A stretch of 64,000 nt of DNA from Ruminococcus flavefaciens MA2007 (GCF_000621845.1 NZ_JHXF01000001.1:1-64000); one strand, 5' to 3'. Numbered from the stretch's first letter, positions 1-8,995 are shown. Program-made: numbers and translations. The notes: generated by a model from the letters alone, not told the origin.

Positions 1-226
1 AGAGTGATAAATCTTTGATACACAGATCATGCGGTCCATGTATGTTATGAGGTATTACCATCCGTTTCCAGAAGCTATCCCTCTCTCCAAGGCAGGTTGC
101 TCACGTGTTACTCACCCGTCCGCCACTAAGATATCCTAAGTAAACTCAAAATATCTCCGTTCGACTTGCATGTGTTAAGCGTGCCGCCAGCGTTCGTCCT
201 GAGCCAGGATCAAACTCTTTATTAAA
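1..226 (-). rRNA. rrs: 16S ribosomal RNA, 5' end only (partial)
   Basis: The plus strand carries the complement of the universal 16S 5' primer site (AGAGTTTGATCCTGGCTCAG) at about 198-217, so the gene reads leftward and leaves the window at base 1. About 226 nt of the 5' domain are present. The exact 5' end is estimated from the TTTAATAAAGAGTTTG start common in Firmicutes. The upstream leader (about 370-410, minus strand) has a TTGAAAATTGAACA-like stretch resembling the boxA region of clostridial and bacillar rRNA leaders. Confidence 0.97.
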
Positions 227-439
227 GTTGTATATTTAAATCTCTCGATTTAGATATCTGATCCAGTTCATAACGCTTGCGTTATTACTCGTTTTTAAAA
301 GTGTTTTTTAGTCTTTTCTTGACTTTCTTTACTAAGTTCTTAAACTTAGCAAAGGAATCTCAAGGGTCGTTACTTTTTCTTCGCATTGTTCAATTTTCAA
401 GATGCTGTTTCCACTATCTCTTTTTGAGACAGCTTTAAT

Positions 440-468
440 ATTATATCACAGAAACTTTTCTTTGTCAA
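440..468 (-). promoter_or_regulatory. rRNA promoter P2 (proximal)
   Basis: On the minus strand a TTGACA -35 box (463-468) and a TATAAT -10 box (440-445) are separated by 17 nt, a full consensus sigma-A promoter. The start would lie about 210 nt upstream of mature 16S. The initial transcript contains GCTGTC, also present just after P1. Confidence 0.85.
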
Positions 469-574
469 TACCTTTTTGAAAATTTTCTGAGATTTTTTGT
501 TGTCACTTTCGAGCGAGTTATCCATGCTGCGCCAGCAGGCTTACTGTTTCGCTCTCTCGTCCGACAGCTTTTAT

Positions 575-603
575 ATTATAGCACCATTTTCAGCCTTTGT
601 CAA
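575..603 (-). promoter_or_regulatory. rRNA promoter P1 (distal)
   Basis: TTGACA (598-603) and TATAAT (575-580) with 17 nt spacing on the minus strand. It abuts the terminator of the preceding gene and is followed by the same GCTGTC motif as P2, so the pair look like a duplicated tandem rRNA promoter. Confidence 0.82.
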
Positions 604-605
604 CT

Positions 606-636
606 AAAAAAAGCGCCGTTGAATCGGGCGCTTTTT
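606..636 (-). terminator. Rho-independent terminator
   Basis: Stem AAGCGCC/GGCGCTT with a short loop. The A-run at 606-610 gives the U-tract on the minus strand and a T-run also follows on the plus strand. It separates the 683-1108 gene from the rRNA promoters. Confidence 0.75.
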
Positions 637-682
637 ATGTATAATTTCCCATATTGTGTTTTTTATATATCGCTATAGTCTG

Positions 683-1108
683 TTAATGCAGGTACGAATA
701 TATAAATCTCCCTGCAAACAGCACCGCCATTGCCACAAGGGCTGCTGCTATGGTTATATGCTTTGTGACGTCTTCCTCGAACTTGAACTTCTCGGGCTCT
801 TTGGGATCGCAGAGGATAAGGTGAGTCGAGCCCACCTTTAAGGGCTGTGTGTAGCCAGCCTTGTCCTGAACCTCGTAGGTCTTGCCGCCGATGTCGTACT
901 TCATGATATGGACGTAGTTATCAACGCGGCTGCTCTTGAACGCCACACTTTCCAGAATAATGCCCTTTTTCTTTATTACCTCTTTGGCTTCAAGCACCTC
1001 GGCTTTTGCGATAACGCCGAACTTCTTATAATAAAGAAGCCGCGCAAGATAGACGCACCCTGCTGCGGCTGTTACTATGCCAATGCAGGCAAGTATTATA
1101 TCTCTCAT
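683..1108 (-). CDS. DUF3592-like membrane protein
   Basis: A 141-residue protein with one membrane helix at the N-terminus (residues 3-25), a soluble beta-rich middle (about 35-110) and a second helix near the C-terminus (about 115-137). The two-helix layout, with a middle segment running from a conserved Y-D-GGKTYEV stretch to a proline-rich turn (CDPKEPEKF), fits the DUF3592 family, which has no established function. ATG at 1108 follows a purine-rich AGGTGAAAC. It lies 14 nt downstream of the 1123-1620 gene and probably shares its transcript. No catalytic residues are recognisable. Confidence 0.7.
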   Translation of the reverse strand: MRDIILACIGIVTAAAGCVYLARLLYYKKFGVIAKAEVLEAKEVIKKKGIILESVAFKSSRVDNYVHIMKYDIGGKTYEVQDKAGYTQPLKVGSTHLILCDPKEPEKFKFEEDVTKHITIAAALVAMAVLFAGRFIYSYLH

Positions 1109-1122
1109 GTTTCACCTCATGG

Positions 1123-1620
1123 TCAGAATATGCTCTCGGGCTGTACATAGCCCTTTGCCTTTTCGGGATAAAGGCGCTCCGCATAGCGGTATATCTGCAT
1201 TATCTCAAGCTTGCTGGACTCGCCGTCCATACATCTCCTGATATCCTCGCGGCCTATCTTGGTGTTGAGCTTGTAGCAGTCCTCAACGCCGTTCTCATTA
1301 TAATGGAAGCACACGTCAAAGGAGTAGCTGTGGGCTCCTGCAAGATGAGAGCCTATGGAATAGGAAAAATTCTCGATATTTTCAAGGTTTATCTTCCATT
1401 TATAAAAGAGATATTTGCAGTTTATGACGCTTCCGCTGCCAAACTCCACCGTAGTGCCCATATTTGAAATGGCTACATAGGCGACGAGTCCCAGCAGTAT
1501 GCCTACGGGCAGACCTATCTCGTCTGTGAAGTACACAACTGTACAGACTACAGCTGCCCATATCAGTATAGATATCTTTATCGCCAAAGGCGGTATATAC
1601 GATACTTTCAGCTTTTTCAT
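1123..1620 (-). CDS. Hypothetical two-helix membrane protein
   Basis: A 165-residue protein from ATG 1620, chosen because GGGGGAG lies 5 nt upstream; a longer reading from 1650 has no ribosome site. Two adjacent hydrophobic segments (about 10-50) are followed by a soluble C-terminal domain with aromatic beta strands and a charged helix. The architecture recalls bacterial PH-like membrane proteins, but no signature is clear. It probably forms a two-gene unit with the DUF3592-like gene downstream. Confidence 0.6.
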   Translation of the reverse strand: MKKLKVSYIPPLAIKISILIWAAVVCTVVYFTDEIGLPVGILLGLVAYVAISNMGTTVEFGSGSVINCKYLFYKWKINLENIENFSYSIGSHLAGAHSYSFDVCFHYNENGVEDCYKLNTKIGREDIRRCMDGESSKLEIMQIYRYAERLYPEKAKGYVQPESIF

Positions 1621-1704
1621 AATCTCCCCCGCTTTAATTACCAAAAGCAAACATTCCCTTACTGTTCCTATAATGAAATAATACCATTTTTGCGGCGATT
1701 TGTC

Positions 1705-1737
1705 AATAAAAAAGCGGATATCTTAATGATATCCGCT
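1705..1737 (-). terminator. Terminator downstream of argF
   Basis: Inverted repeat AGCGGATATC/GATATCCGCT with a 5-nt loop. The A-run at about 1707-1712 supplies the U-tract on the minus strand. It closes the arginine gene series. Confidence 0.75.
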
Positions 1738-1779
1738 GAATTTTATTCACTTACATAATCCATTCGTAAGATTATCAAA

Positions 1780-1920
1780 GGACGCCCTCTCTTGCAGGGC
1801 GTCCCTCTTTCAAAAACAGTCCACTGGACTGTTTTTGAAATTCACCCTTGCGGAGCGCTTCGTAACTGTGGGGGCTTTGCCCCACACCCCACCAGAGGCG
1901 CCGCCTTTGGAATCCCGTTT
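1780..1920. repeat. Composite palindromic intergenic repeat, copy 1
   Basis: A chain of hairpins: a GGACGCCCT/AGGGCGTCC arm, an AAAACAGTCCA/TGGACTGTTTT arm, a GTGGGG/CCCCAC arm and an incomplete CCAGAGGCG/CGCCTTTGG arm, ending in ..AATCCCGTT. The same modules in the same order occur at 29287-29515, and inverted at 10446-10615. It occupies the gap between argF and its terminator. Confidence 0.85.
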
Positions 1921-1949
1921 ATATGCTCAGCCGATTTTCAGCTAACGGC

Positions 1950-2858
1950 TCAGTTCGCCATGAGCTTTACCATTACTGCCTTCTGAGCGTGGAGACGGTT
2001 CTCAGCTTCCTCGAATATCTCGTTTGCGTGAGCCTCGAATACCTTCTCTGTTATCTCCTCCTCACGGTGTGCAGGGAGACAGTGAAGAACCATTGCGCCC
2101 TCGTTTGCCTGTACCATGAGCTCGTCGTTTATCTGGTAGCCTGCGAAAGCCTTCTTGCGCTTCTCGGCTTCGCCCTCCTGTCCCATAGAAGCCCATACGT
2201 CTGTGATAAGTACGTCTGCGCCCTTTGCAGCCTGCATAGGTACGTTTGTCATCTCGAACTTGTCGCCGTAGCCCTTTGCAAAGTCAAGTATCTCCTTTGG
2301 AGGCTGATAGTCGTCAGGACAAGCGATAGACACGCTCATGCCAACCTTTAAGCAGCCTACGATAAGGGAGTTTGCCATGTTGTTTCCGTCGCCGATGAAG
2401 CACATCTTCAGACCGTCGAAGCTGCCCTTGAACTCACGGATAGTCATAAGGTCGGCAAGTACCTGACAAGGGTGGCAGAAGTCTGTAAGACCGTTGATTA
2501 TCGGGATAGAGCCGTATTCTGCAAGGTCCTCGACCTCCTTCTGCTCAAATGTACGTATCATGATACCGTCAAGGTAACGTGAGAGAACTCTTGCTGTATC
2601 CTGTACAGGCTCTCCGCGTCCTATCTGGAGGTCGTTTGAGGAGAGGAACAGCGGATATCCGCCCAGCTGGTACATACCTGTCTCAAAGGATACACGGGTA
2701 CGTGTGGAAGCCTTCTGGAATATCATTCCGAGAGTCTTGCCTTTGAGGTGCGGATGCGGGATACCGTGCTTGAGCTCATACTTGAGCTGGTCAGCAAGGT
2801 TAAGTATCTCGATTATCTCTTCTGTGCTCAGGTCGAGCATTTTAAGTAAGTGTTTCAT
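1950..2858 (-). CDS. argF: Ornithine carbamoyltransferase
   Basis: Makes citrulline from ornithine and carbamoyl phosphate in the cytoplasm. The 302-residue length is usual for the family. The carbamoyl-phosphate loop STRTR is at residues 51-55, the HPCQ motif at 129-132 and the ornithine-binding HCLP motif at 259-262. ATG 2858 has AAAGGA upstream. It is the last gene of the minus-strand arginine series and is followed by a composite repeat and a terminator. argD lies upstream across one small gene. Confidence 0.97.
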   Translation of the reverse strand: MKHLLKMLDLSTEEIIEILNLADQLKYELKHGIPHPHLKGKTLGMIFQKASTRTRVSFETGMYQLGGYPLFLSSNDLQIGRGEPVQDTARVLSRYLDGIMIRTFEQKEVEDLAEYGSIPIINGLTDFCHPCQVLADLMTIREFKGSFDGLKMCFIGDGNNMANSLIVGCLKVGMSVSIACPDDYQPPKEILDFAKGYGDKFEMTNVPMQAAKGADVLITDVWASMGQEGEAEKRKKAFAGYQINDELMVQANEGAMVLHCLPAHREEEITEKVFEAHANEIFEEAENRLHAQKAVMVKLMAN

Positions 2859-2884
2859 ATTTTCTATCCTTTCTAATCAAAAAA

Positions 2885-3346
2885 TCATCTGTTCATTTCT
2901 GTGAACGCCTTATCTATAGCCACTGCAAACAGCGGTATATAATCGTCAAAAGCCTTGTTATCCACGTTTATATGGAACTGCATCTCGCCGTTTACTCCCA
3001 CAAGGCTCTGGATATGACCTACATTGTTTCCGTCGAGGATTATGTCGAATTCCTTTCTGTCCTTGCTGGATATCTCAAAGCGCATGGTCTTGTGTCTTAC
3101 CTTAATGGTAGGATCGAGGAACATGGACGTACACTCCATTGTCATGAAAACGTTGTCATTGAGGATTATTGTGAAGCTCGGTCTCTTTGCGTCGCCTGTC
3201 TGAACGAGAGTATAGAGGTTGTAGTTGCTTGCGTCCATGAGATTATAACGGGCACCGAAGCCTTTTTTCTTGATATTATAGAGAAGGCGGTCATCTTTGT
3301 CTACTACAGTATATTTTGCGCCTTTACCGATTACTTTTAGCTCCAT
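2885..3346 (-). CDS. Tubby/LURP-one-like domain protein
   Basis: A 153-residue all-beta protein with alternating short strands and a C-terminal hydrophobic helix (residues about 133-150), matching the tubby C-terminal-like/LURP-one-related fold. The role of this family in bacteria is not established. ATG 3346 is preferred over 3352 because GGAGG is 7 nt away; it starts two bases after the argD stop, so translation is probably coupled. It sits inside the arg series between argD and argF with no obvious metabolic link. Confidence 0.6.
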   Translation of the reverse strand: MELKVIGKGAKYTVVDKDDRLLYNIKKKGFGARYNLMDASNYNLYTLVQTGDAKRPSFTIILNDNVFMTMECTSMFLDPTIKVRHKTMRFEISSKDRKEFDIILDGNNVGHIQSLVGVNGEMQFHINVDNKAFDDYIPLFAVAIDKAFTEMNR

Positions 3347-3348
3347 GA

Positions 3349-4518
3349 TCATTCCTCCAGTATCTCTATCAGAATTTTCAGTCCGTCCTTTAGCTCGTCG
3401 TAGGATATAGTCAGCGGTGGAAGAAGTCTTACCTTTTCCTTGGCAGTGAGTATCAGAAGCCCTCTGTCAAGAGCCTTTTGTGCCACATCGTGAGCGTCCT
3501 TGCTTTTCAGCTTTATGCCTACCATGAGACCGATACCTGTAACAGCCTCTACCTCGCTGCACTTTTCAAGCTCAGTCCTGATAAGCTCGCTCTTTTTGCA
3601 CACATCGTCGAGGAAGCCCTCGCTCTCTATCCTGTCGAGCACTGCAAGACCGCCTGCACAGGCGATAGGATTGCCGCCGAAAGTAGAGCCGTGAGTACCT
3701 GCTGTGAGAACTCCGCTGCATTTTTCATTGACGAGACAAGCTCCCATAGGCAGTCCGCCTGCGATGCCCTTTGCCAGAGTAGTGATATCGGCTTTTCTGC
3801 CGAAGTTATCTCCTGCAAGGAATTTGCCTGTACGTCCGACGCCTGTCTGTATCTCGTCGGCTATAACAAGTATATCCTTGGGAGCGCAAAGCTCATACAC
3901 CGCGTCTACGAACTCCTTATCGAGCTTATTGACGCCGCCCTCGCCCTGAACGTATTCAAGCATTACCGCACAAACTGTCTTGTCCTCAAGCTTAGCCTTC
4001 AGGTCGCTGATGTCGTTTGCCTTTACGTTCACGAAACCGTCTACGAACGGAAAGAAGTAATTATGGAATACGTCCTGACCTGTAGCGGAAAGTGTAGCGA
4101 TAGTTCTGCCGTGGAAGGAATTAACAAGGGTAATGATAGTATGTCTGCCCTTGCCGTATTTATCGAAGCTGTACTTCCTTGCCACCTTGATAGCGCACTC
4201 GTTTGCCTCTGCGCCGCTGTTGCAGAAGAACACCGACTTGTAGCCTGTGATGTCACAGAGCCTTTCGGCGAAATCTGCCTGAACCTTTGTGTAGTAGTAA
4301 TTTGAGCTGTGCTGGAGTGTTCTTACCTGAGCGCATACAGCGTCAGCCCATTTTTCGTCGCAGTAGCCGAGGGAATTGGTACCGATACCGCTTCCGAAGT
4401 CAATGTATTCCGTGCCGTTTTCGTCCTTACAGCGTCTGCCGCTGCCCTGCTCCATAACGAGAGGGTAGCGTCCGTAGGACTGCATAACGTGCGAGTTGAA
4501 TTTATCTATGGTATTCAT
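3349..4518 (-). CDS. argD: Acetylornithine aminotransferase
   Basis: PLP-dependent class III aminotransferase of 389 residues converting N-acetylglutamate semialdehyde to N-acetylornithine. It shows the FCNSGAEANE segment, the DEIQTGVGRTG region, the TLAKGIAGG segment with the PLP lysine, and the GTHGSTFGGNP motif. ATG 4518 has AGGAGGAATTTT directly upstream; upstream codons in frame lack a ribosome site. The gap to argB (4519-4684) is AT-rich and may hold a separate promoter. Confidence 0.96.
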   Translation of the reverse strand: MNTIDKFNSHVMQSYGRYPLVMEQGSGRRCKDENGTEYIDFGSGIGTNSLGYCDEKWADAVCAQVRTLQHSSNYYYTKVQADFAERLCDITGYKSVFFCNSGAEANECAIKVARKYSFDKYGKGRHTIITLVNSFHGRTIATLSATGQDVFHNYFFPFVDGFVNVKANDISDLKAKLEDKTVCAVMLEYVQGEGGVNKLDKEFVDAVYELCAPKDILVIADEIQTGVGRTGKFLAGDNFGRKADITTLAKGIAGGLPMGACLVNEKCSGVLTAGTHGSTFGGNPIACAGGLAVLDRIESEGFLDDVCKKSELIRTELEKCSEVEAVTGIGLMVGIKLKSKDAHDVAQKALDRGLLILTAKEKVRLLPPLTISYDELKDGLKILIEILEE

Positions 4519-4684
4519 AAAATTCCTCCTTGGGGCAGACTGCCTTGGAGTTACAGAACTTTTCAGACACACTATTATTATAGCGCTGAAAGGCAGTCGC
4601 AATCAATCAAACAATACTTATAATAAGTAAATTTTTTGTATACAAGTAAATAATTTTACAGAGAGTTGTAAATATAGAACCTAA

Positions 4685-5551
4685 TTATACAAACTGTGTA
4701 CCGATTCCTTCGTTGGAAAGTATCTCGATGAGTATCGAGTGAGGTACTCTTCCGTCGATGATAACAGTCTTGCTTACGCCGCGTCTTACAGCCTCTACGC
4801 AGCAGTCTATCTTTGGTATCATGCCGCCAGAGATGATACCCTGCATTTTCAGGAAAGGCACCTCGCTGACGTTTACCTCGGGGATAAGTGTGGACGGATC
4901 GTCCTTATCGCGGAGAAGTCCTGCGATATCTGTCATAAGGATAAGATTCTCTGCGCCAAGCTCGGCAGCTATTCTTGCAGCGGCTGTATCGGCGTTGATA
5001 TTGTAGGTGTTGCCCTCCTCGTCGGTAGCAACTGTAGCTATTACGGGGATATTGCCGTTAGCCAAAGCGTCTGTGATAGGCTTAGTATTTACCTTTGTTA
5101 TCTCGCCTACCCAGCCAAGGTCCTGACCGTCGTCGGTCTTTTTCTTTTCAGCCATGAGCATTTCGCCGTCGATACCGCAAAGACCTACTGCGCTGCCCTT
5201 GTGCTGTGCAAGAAGCTGTACCAGCTCCTTGTTGACCTTGCCAGAGAGCACCATTTTTACCACGTCAACAGTTGCGTCATCGGTGTAGCGCAGACCGTTC
5301 ACGAAGCGGCTCTCGATATTGAGCTTCTTGAGCATATCGCTTATCTCGGGACCGCCGCCGTGTACCAGAACTACCTTTACGCCTACCAGCGAAAGGAGAA
5401 CGATATCTGTCATAACAGCGTCCTTGAGCTCCTTGTTTGTCATAGCGTTTCCGCCGTACTTGATAACAAGTATCTTGTTATTGTACTTCTGGATATAAGG
5501 CAGGGCATCGATAAGCACCTGCGATTTATCGTTGTTTGAGATCTTTTCCAT
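4685..5551 (-). CDS. argB: Acetylglutamate kinase
   Basis: A 288-residue amino-acid kinase phosphorylating N-acetylglutamate. KYGG is at residues 31-34, HGGGPE at 64-69, and the C-terminal GGMIPKI segment is present. The N-terminus resembles the arginine-inhibitable hexameric form; that is an inference from its extension only. It is followed by argD and preceded by the three paralogous membrane genes. Confidence 0.97.
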   Translation of the reverse strand: MEKISNNDKSQVLIDALPYIQKYNNKILVIKYGGNAMTNKELKDAVMTDIVLLSLVGVKVVLVHGGGPEISDMLKKLNIESRFVNGLRYTDDATVDVVKMVLSGKVNKELVQLLAQHKGSAVGLCGIDGEMLMAEKKKTDDGQDLGWVGEITKVNTKPITDALANGNIPVIATVATDEEGNTYNINADTAAARIAAELGAENLILMTDIAGLLRDKDDPSTLIPEVNVSEVPFLKMQGIISGGMIPKIDCCVEAVRRGVSKTVIIDGRVPHSILIEILSNEGIGTQFV

Positions 5552-5573
5552 CTTTCTTTACTTCCTTTTTATT

Positions 5574-6266
5574 TTAACCTTGAGACAGGTTTGATTTATA
5601 CTTTGCAACAGCGTCATCAATTATCGCCTTAACTCTGTAAGGATCATTGACCTTTGGGATCACATAACTATAATTTGTCGGCATGCCAAGATCACGGCAA
5701 GCTTTTATAACGATCTTTCCTGTATTATCGCTGTTCTGATAAACTATCGTATCGGTAACAGTCTTTAACGAGAACTGTTGTAAATTCTTATACTGTATAA
5801 ACAGTACTCTTTGGTCGGTTATTACATAATTTACTTCATCACGACTTTTTGCGGAATATATAAGCGAGAATATTATCAATCCAATTACTACCAAAGGCAT
5901 AGAACAAAATAAAACTGAAACTGTAAAACTTGCGATAATATCAGGTCGTGCTAAAGCCGCGCACAGTATGACACCTATAATGAACAGAACTAATATTGCT
6001 ATTCTCAATATATAGGCTTTATACCTCACCTTCATTGCTTTATCACTTTTTAAAGGATCTTCCTTATCGCCTTTTCCGCTTCCGACAACGCAGACCACCT
6101 TTTCATTCCTTTTCAGATAAGGCTTGAACATTTCCAATATGTAGTCATTGCTTGAATATTCTTTGTAAAGGTATTCATCATCGGCGACCTGTCCATAGTT
6201 TTCCTTTTGAAAGTAGCCTTCAGTACCGATATATTCCCAGTTTTCTTCCTTTTTCTTTCCGAACAT
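5574..6266 (-). CDS. Membrane protein of the MFG(K/R)(K/R)K paralogue family, member 1
   Basis: A 230-residue protein beginning MFGKKKEENW. An acidic or aromatic cytoplasmic segment (1-75) precedes two membrane helices (about 90-110 and 118-140) and a beta-rich domain with VNYVITDQRVLFI. That motif is typical of bacterial PH-like (YdbS/bPH) domains; the domain call is an inference. It ends with a helix after NDPYRVKAIIDDAV. The gene starts right after the stop of member 2 with AGGTGA as ribosome site, and all three members lie between argJ and argB. Confidence 0.55.
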   Translation of the reverse strand: MFGKKKEENWEYIGTEGYFQKENYGQVADDEYLYKEYSSNDYILEMFKPYLKRNEKVVCVVGSGKGDKEDPLKSDKAMKVRYKAYILRIAILVLFIIGVILCAALARPDIIASFTVSVLFCSMPLVVIGLIIFSLIYSAKSRDEVNYVITDQRVLFIQYKNLQQFSLKTVTDTIVYQNSDNTGKIVIKACRDLGMPTNYSYVIPKVNDPYRVKAIIDDAVAKYKSNLSQG

Positions 6267-6271
6267 TCAGA

Positions 6272-7018
6272 TCACCTGCCCTGAGTTCCATTTGCAATTG
6301 CGCCGTGAACGGCGTCCTGAAGTATCCTTTTGACTCTCTGGGGATCGTTTATGCCTGTCATGCCCGATCTGTACTGACCGTTCTGCATAGGCTGTCCTGC
6401 ACGAACGGGACGTCTGGTGGAATAATTTATGTATCCCTTGTTATTGCTGCCTGTAACAGCACTGATATTGTATATCTCCGCAAGGAAAACGAACTGCGGT
6501 CTGTTGTTCTTGATATTGATGACTCTGATATCGGTAATGGCGTGGACTCCCGTCTGGAAGCCTCCCGACGCCGCGATACTTGTCAGCATGAACATCACAA
6601 GACCTATCATGAACAGCGGACACACCTTGATTCCTGTGACCATAAGCACAAATGAGATTGTTATCAGTATGGCATTGCGCTTTTTGTCGGCTTTCCGCTC
6701 CTGAGGGGGCTTGGGGGACAGCTTGTCGTATCCGCCCACCCAGAGCAGATGCTCGTTTGGTGCGAGATACGGCTGAAAGCGGCTTTCAAGAGAAGTATAG
6801 CTGTCGTAGGAGTGCTGTTCGGAGTCCGCGTCATTGTAGGTCTGTTCGTGACTGTGGTCACATTCCGCAACTGTATTTATATTGCTGTAGGACTGCTCAT
6901 GGCTGTGTTCGCACTCCCTGCGGTATTCCTTTTTGGGAGCAATATAATCGTCGTCGTACTTAGCGGCGTACCTTTCATTATATTCATCGTAGTCCTCTTC
7001 TTTTCTTCTTCCGAACAT
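6272..7018 (-). CDS. Membrane protein of the same paralogue family, member 2, with His-rich repeats
   Basis: A 248-residue protein starting MFGRRKEEDY. The soluble N-terminus carries two near-identical blocks, ECEHSHEQSY and ECDHSHEQTY (residues about 35-63), rich in His, Cys and Glu, which might bind metal. Two membrane helices (about 115-150) and the VHAITDIRVINI strand pair follow, ending in NDPQRVKRILQDAV as in member 1. GGAGGAGGTG precedes ATG 7018. The function is unknown; shared ends show duplication from a common ancestor. Confidence 0.55.
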   Translation of the reverse strand: MFGRRKEEDYDEYNERYAAKYDDDYIAPKKEYRRECEHSHEQSYSNINTVAECDHSHEQTYNDADSEQHSYDSYTSLESRFQPYLAPNEHLLWVGGYDKLSPKPPQERKADKKRNAILITISFVLMVTGIKVCPLFMIGLVMFMLTSIAASGGFQTGVHAITDIRVINIKNNRPQFVFLAEIYNISAVTGSNNKGYINYSTRRPVRAGQPMQNGQYRSGMTGINDPQRVKRILQDAVHGAIANGTQGR

Positions 7019-7035
7019 CTATGCACCTCCTCCGC

Positions 7036-7692
7036 TTATTTTCTTCGTTTCATGCGACTTAAACGCCGTGAGCCATATGTATGCACCACTTTGCCTGTAT
7101 CTTCGGGAACGATATCCTCCAGACCGTTGTCTCTTTTGACTATGGATATCTGCTTGCGGGCTATCCTGTCAGCCATGACAGGCGAATCTATCGCATAGAA
7201 CTCAACAAGCTCTATTTTGTGCGCCGCAATATCAAATTGGGTAAAAAGTCTCAGCAAGCCGATGTTCTTTTCCTCGTTCAGCATATATATCTGAACGCTG
7301 AGTACGTCCTTCAGATAGACATATCTCGGACGTCCTTCATTTTCAAGAGAAATTCCGCGGATATTGGTTATGGCATATGCGCCCCGCTTATTGCCCGCAG
7401 AAAAGCCTGTCATCATATAAAGACCGACAATAATAAATATCATCATAAAGAAATAACAGATAGGATGATTATCATGGCTGAAAAGGTTTATCAGAATAAA
7501 TATTATTCCAACTGCCACAAAAGACAGACCGCTTTTAAATTCTCTGTTCTTTGAGGGCGGCTCGATGACTCTTCTGTCGGTCAGCGAAGCTTTTTCAGAG
7601 GTGGGCTGACACCAGATGATGTACTCCCCGTCCATGAGATATCCGGAGAAAAGCGACTCGATATCTGTGCCGTAAAGCTTTTTCTTGTTCAT
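7036..7692 (-). CDS. Membrane protein of the same paralogue family, member 3
   Basis: A 218-residue protein with two membrane helices (about 55-95) and the AYAITNIRGISLE strand pair equivalent to the ITD-R motif of members 1 and 2. The N-terminal MFG start and acidic region are absent and the C-terminus is basic (RRLSRMKRRK). It starts only 7 nt after argJ with a weak ribosome site, suggesting read-through translation from argJ. The function is not known. Confidence 0.5.
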   Translation of the reverse strand: MNKKKLYGTDIESLFSGYLMDGEYIIWCQPTSEKASLTDRRVIEPPSKNREFKSGLSFVAVGIIFILINLFSHDNHPICYFFMMIFIIVGLYMMTGFSAGNKRGAYAITNIRGISLENEGRPRYVYLKDVLSVQIYMLNEEKNIGLLRLFTQFDIAAHKIELVEFYAIDSPVMADRIARKQISIVKRDNGLEDIVPEDTGKVVHTYGSRRLSRMKRRK

Positions 7693-7699
7693 AGAAGTT

Positions 7700-8995
7700 T
7701 TAGCTTCTGTAGTCTCCGTTTATCTTGACGTAATCATAGGTAAGGTCACAGCCCCATGCAATGGCTCTGCCCTTGCCGTCGCCGAGAGATACCAGTATCT
7801 TTATCTCCTCTTCCTTAAGGATACGCGCTGCAAGCTCCTCTGAGAACTCTATAACGCAGCCCTTTTTGCCAAGCTGGATAACTCCGCCGTCAGAAGCCAT
7901 TTCGATATCTACCTTTGAGATGTCGAAGTCAGCGTCGGAATAGCCCAGAGCGCAGAATATTCTGCCTGCGTTGGCGTCTTCGCCGAATATCATAGCCTTG
8001 ATAAGGCTTGAACCGATAATGGACTTTGCAACCTTTTCGGCTACAGCGTCTGTATCGGCGCCCTTAACTGCGCACTCGATGAGCTTTGTAGCGCCCTCGC
8101 CGTCACGAGCCATCATACGTGCAAGGTTCATCATGATAGCGTAGAGAGCGTGTCTGAATTTCTCGAAATCTCCGTCGTCGTTTGTGACAGGCTTGTTGCC
8201 TGCGTCGCCCGAAGCCATGATGCATACCATGTCGTTTGTTGAAGTATCACCGTCAACGCTTGCTCTGTTGAGAGTTACCTTTACGATATCGCTGAGGGCA
8301 CGCTGTATCATCTCGGAGGAGATAGCGGCGTCAGTTGTAAGGAATGTAAGTGTTGTAGCCATATTCGGATGTATCATGCCGCTGCCCTTGAGCATACCGC
8401 CCATAGTGCAGGTCTTTCCGCCCAGCTCGAACTGTACGGCAATTTCCTTTTCGGCTGTATCTGTAGTCATGATAGCTTCGAGAGCTCTCTTGTTGCCGTC
8501 ATAGGTAAGTCCCTCTGCAAGACCGTCCATAGCGTTTGCGATAGGCTCGATAGGGAGCACCTGACCGATAACGCCTGTAGAAGCTACTATAACGTCCTTC
8601 TCGTCGATACCAAGAGACTTTGCAGCCAGCTGACACATCTTGACAGCCTTTTCAACGCCGTCGGGATTGCAGGTGTTGGCATTTACCGAGTTCACGATAA
8701 CAGCTCTTGCCTTTCCGTCGCGGATATGCTCCTTTGTAACAAGTATGGGAGCGCCCTTTACCTTGTTTGTGGTGTATACTGCGGCAGCCTCGCACATCTT
8801 ATCTGCAACGATGAGTGCAAGGTCGTTTTTCTTCTTTGCTGCGGGGATAGCGTTGTTTGCAGCCGCATTAGCCTCTGCCATTTCGCCGAGAGGCTTGTGC
8901 GCAAGACCGCACTGTACGCCGTTAGCCTTAAACCCCTTGGCAGCGCAGACGCCGCCCTCAACAAAGGTTATGCCCTTAACTTCAACAAGCTTCAT
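7700..8995 (-). CDS. argJ: Bifunctional ornithine acetyltransferase / N-acetylglutamate synthase
   Basis: Transfers acetyl from N-acetylornithine to glutamate and, in the bifunctional form, also makes N-acetylglutamate from acetyl-CoA. The 431-residue precursor carries the self-cleavage site KGSGMIHPNMAT (Thr about 214 as nucleophile) and STGVIGQ at about 139-145. ATG 8995 with AGGAGGAAACAGATA upstream was chosen over a longer frame to 9034. The start overlaps the end of the CdiI-like gene by 14 nt. No argA is seen, consistent with ArgJ priming the pathway. Confidence 0.95.
   Translation of the reverse strand: MKLVEVKGITFVEGGVCAAKGFKANGVQCGLAHKPLGEMAEANAAANNAIPAAKKKNDLALIVADKMCEAAAVYTTNKVKGAPILVTKEHIRDGKARAVIVNSVNANTCNPDGVEKAVKMCQLAAKSLGIDEKDVIVASTGVIGQVLPIEPIANAMDGLAEGLTYDGNKRALEAIMTTDTAEKEIAVQFELGGKTCTMGGMLKGSGMIHPNMATTLTFLTTDAAISSEMIQRALSDIVKVTLNRASVDGDTSTNDMVCIMASGDAGNKPVTNDDGDFEKFRHALYAIMMNLARMMARDGEGATKLIECAVKGADTDAVAEKVAKSIIGSSLIKAMIFGEDANAGRIFCALGYSDADFDISKVDIEMASDGGVIQLGKKGCVIEFSEELAARILKEEEIKILVSLGDGKGRAIAWGCDLTYDYVKINGDYRS

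Noticed and set aside
3478..4305. Long plus-strand reading frame antisense to argD
   Set aside because: It is a shadow of GC-rich coding sequence; it has no ribosome site and its protein is cysteine/leucine-rich nonsense, while argD is unmistakable.
4519..4684. Second arginine operator before argD
   Set aside because: AT-rich with a TTGTATACAA palindrome, but it does not match the TGAAT-N4-ATTCA pattern well enough to call.
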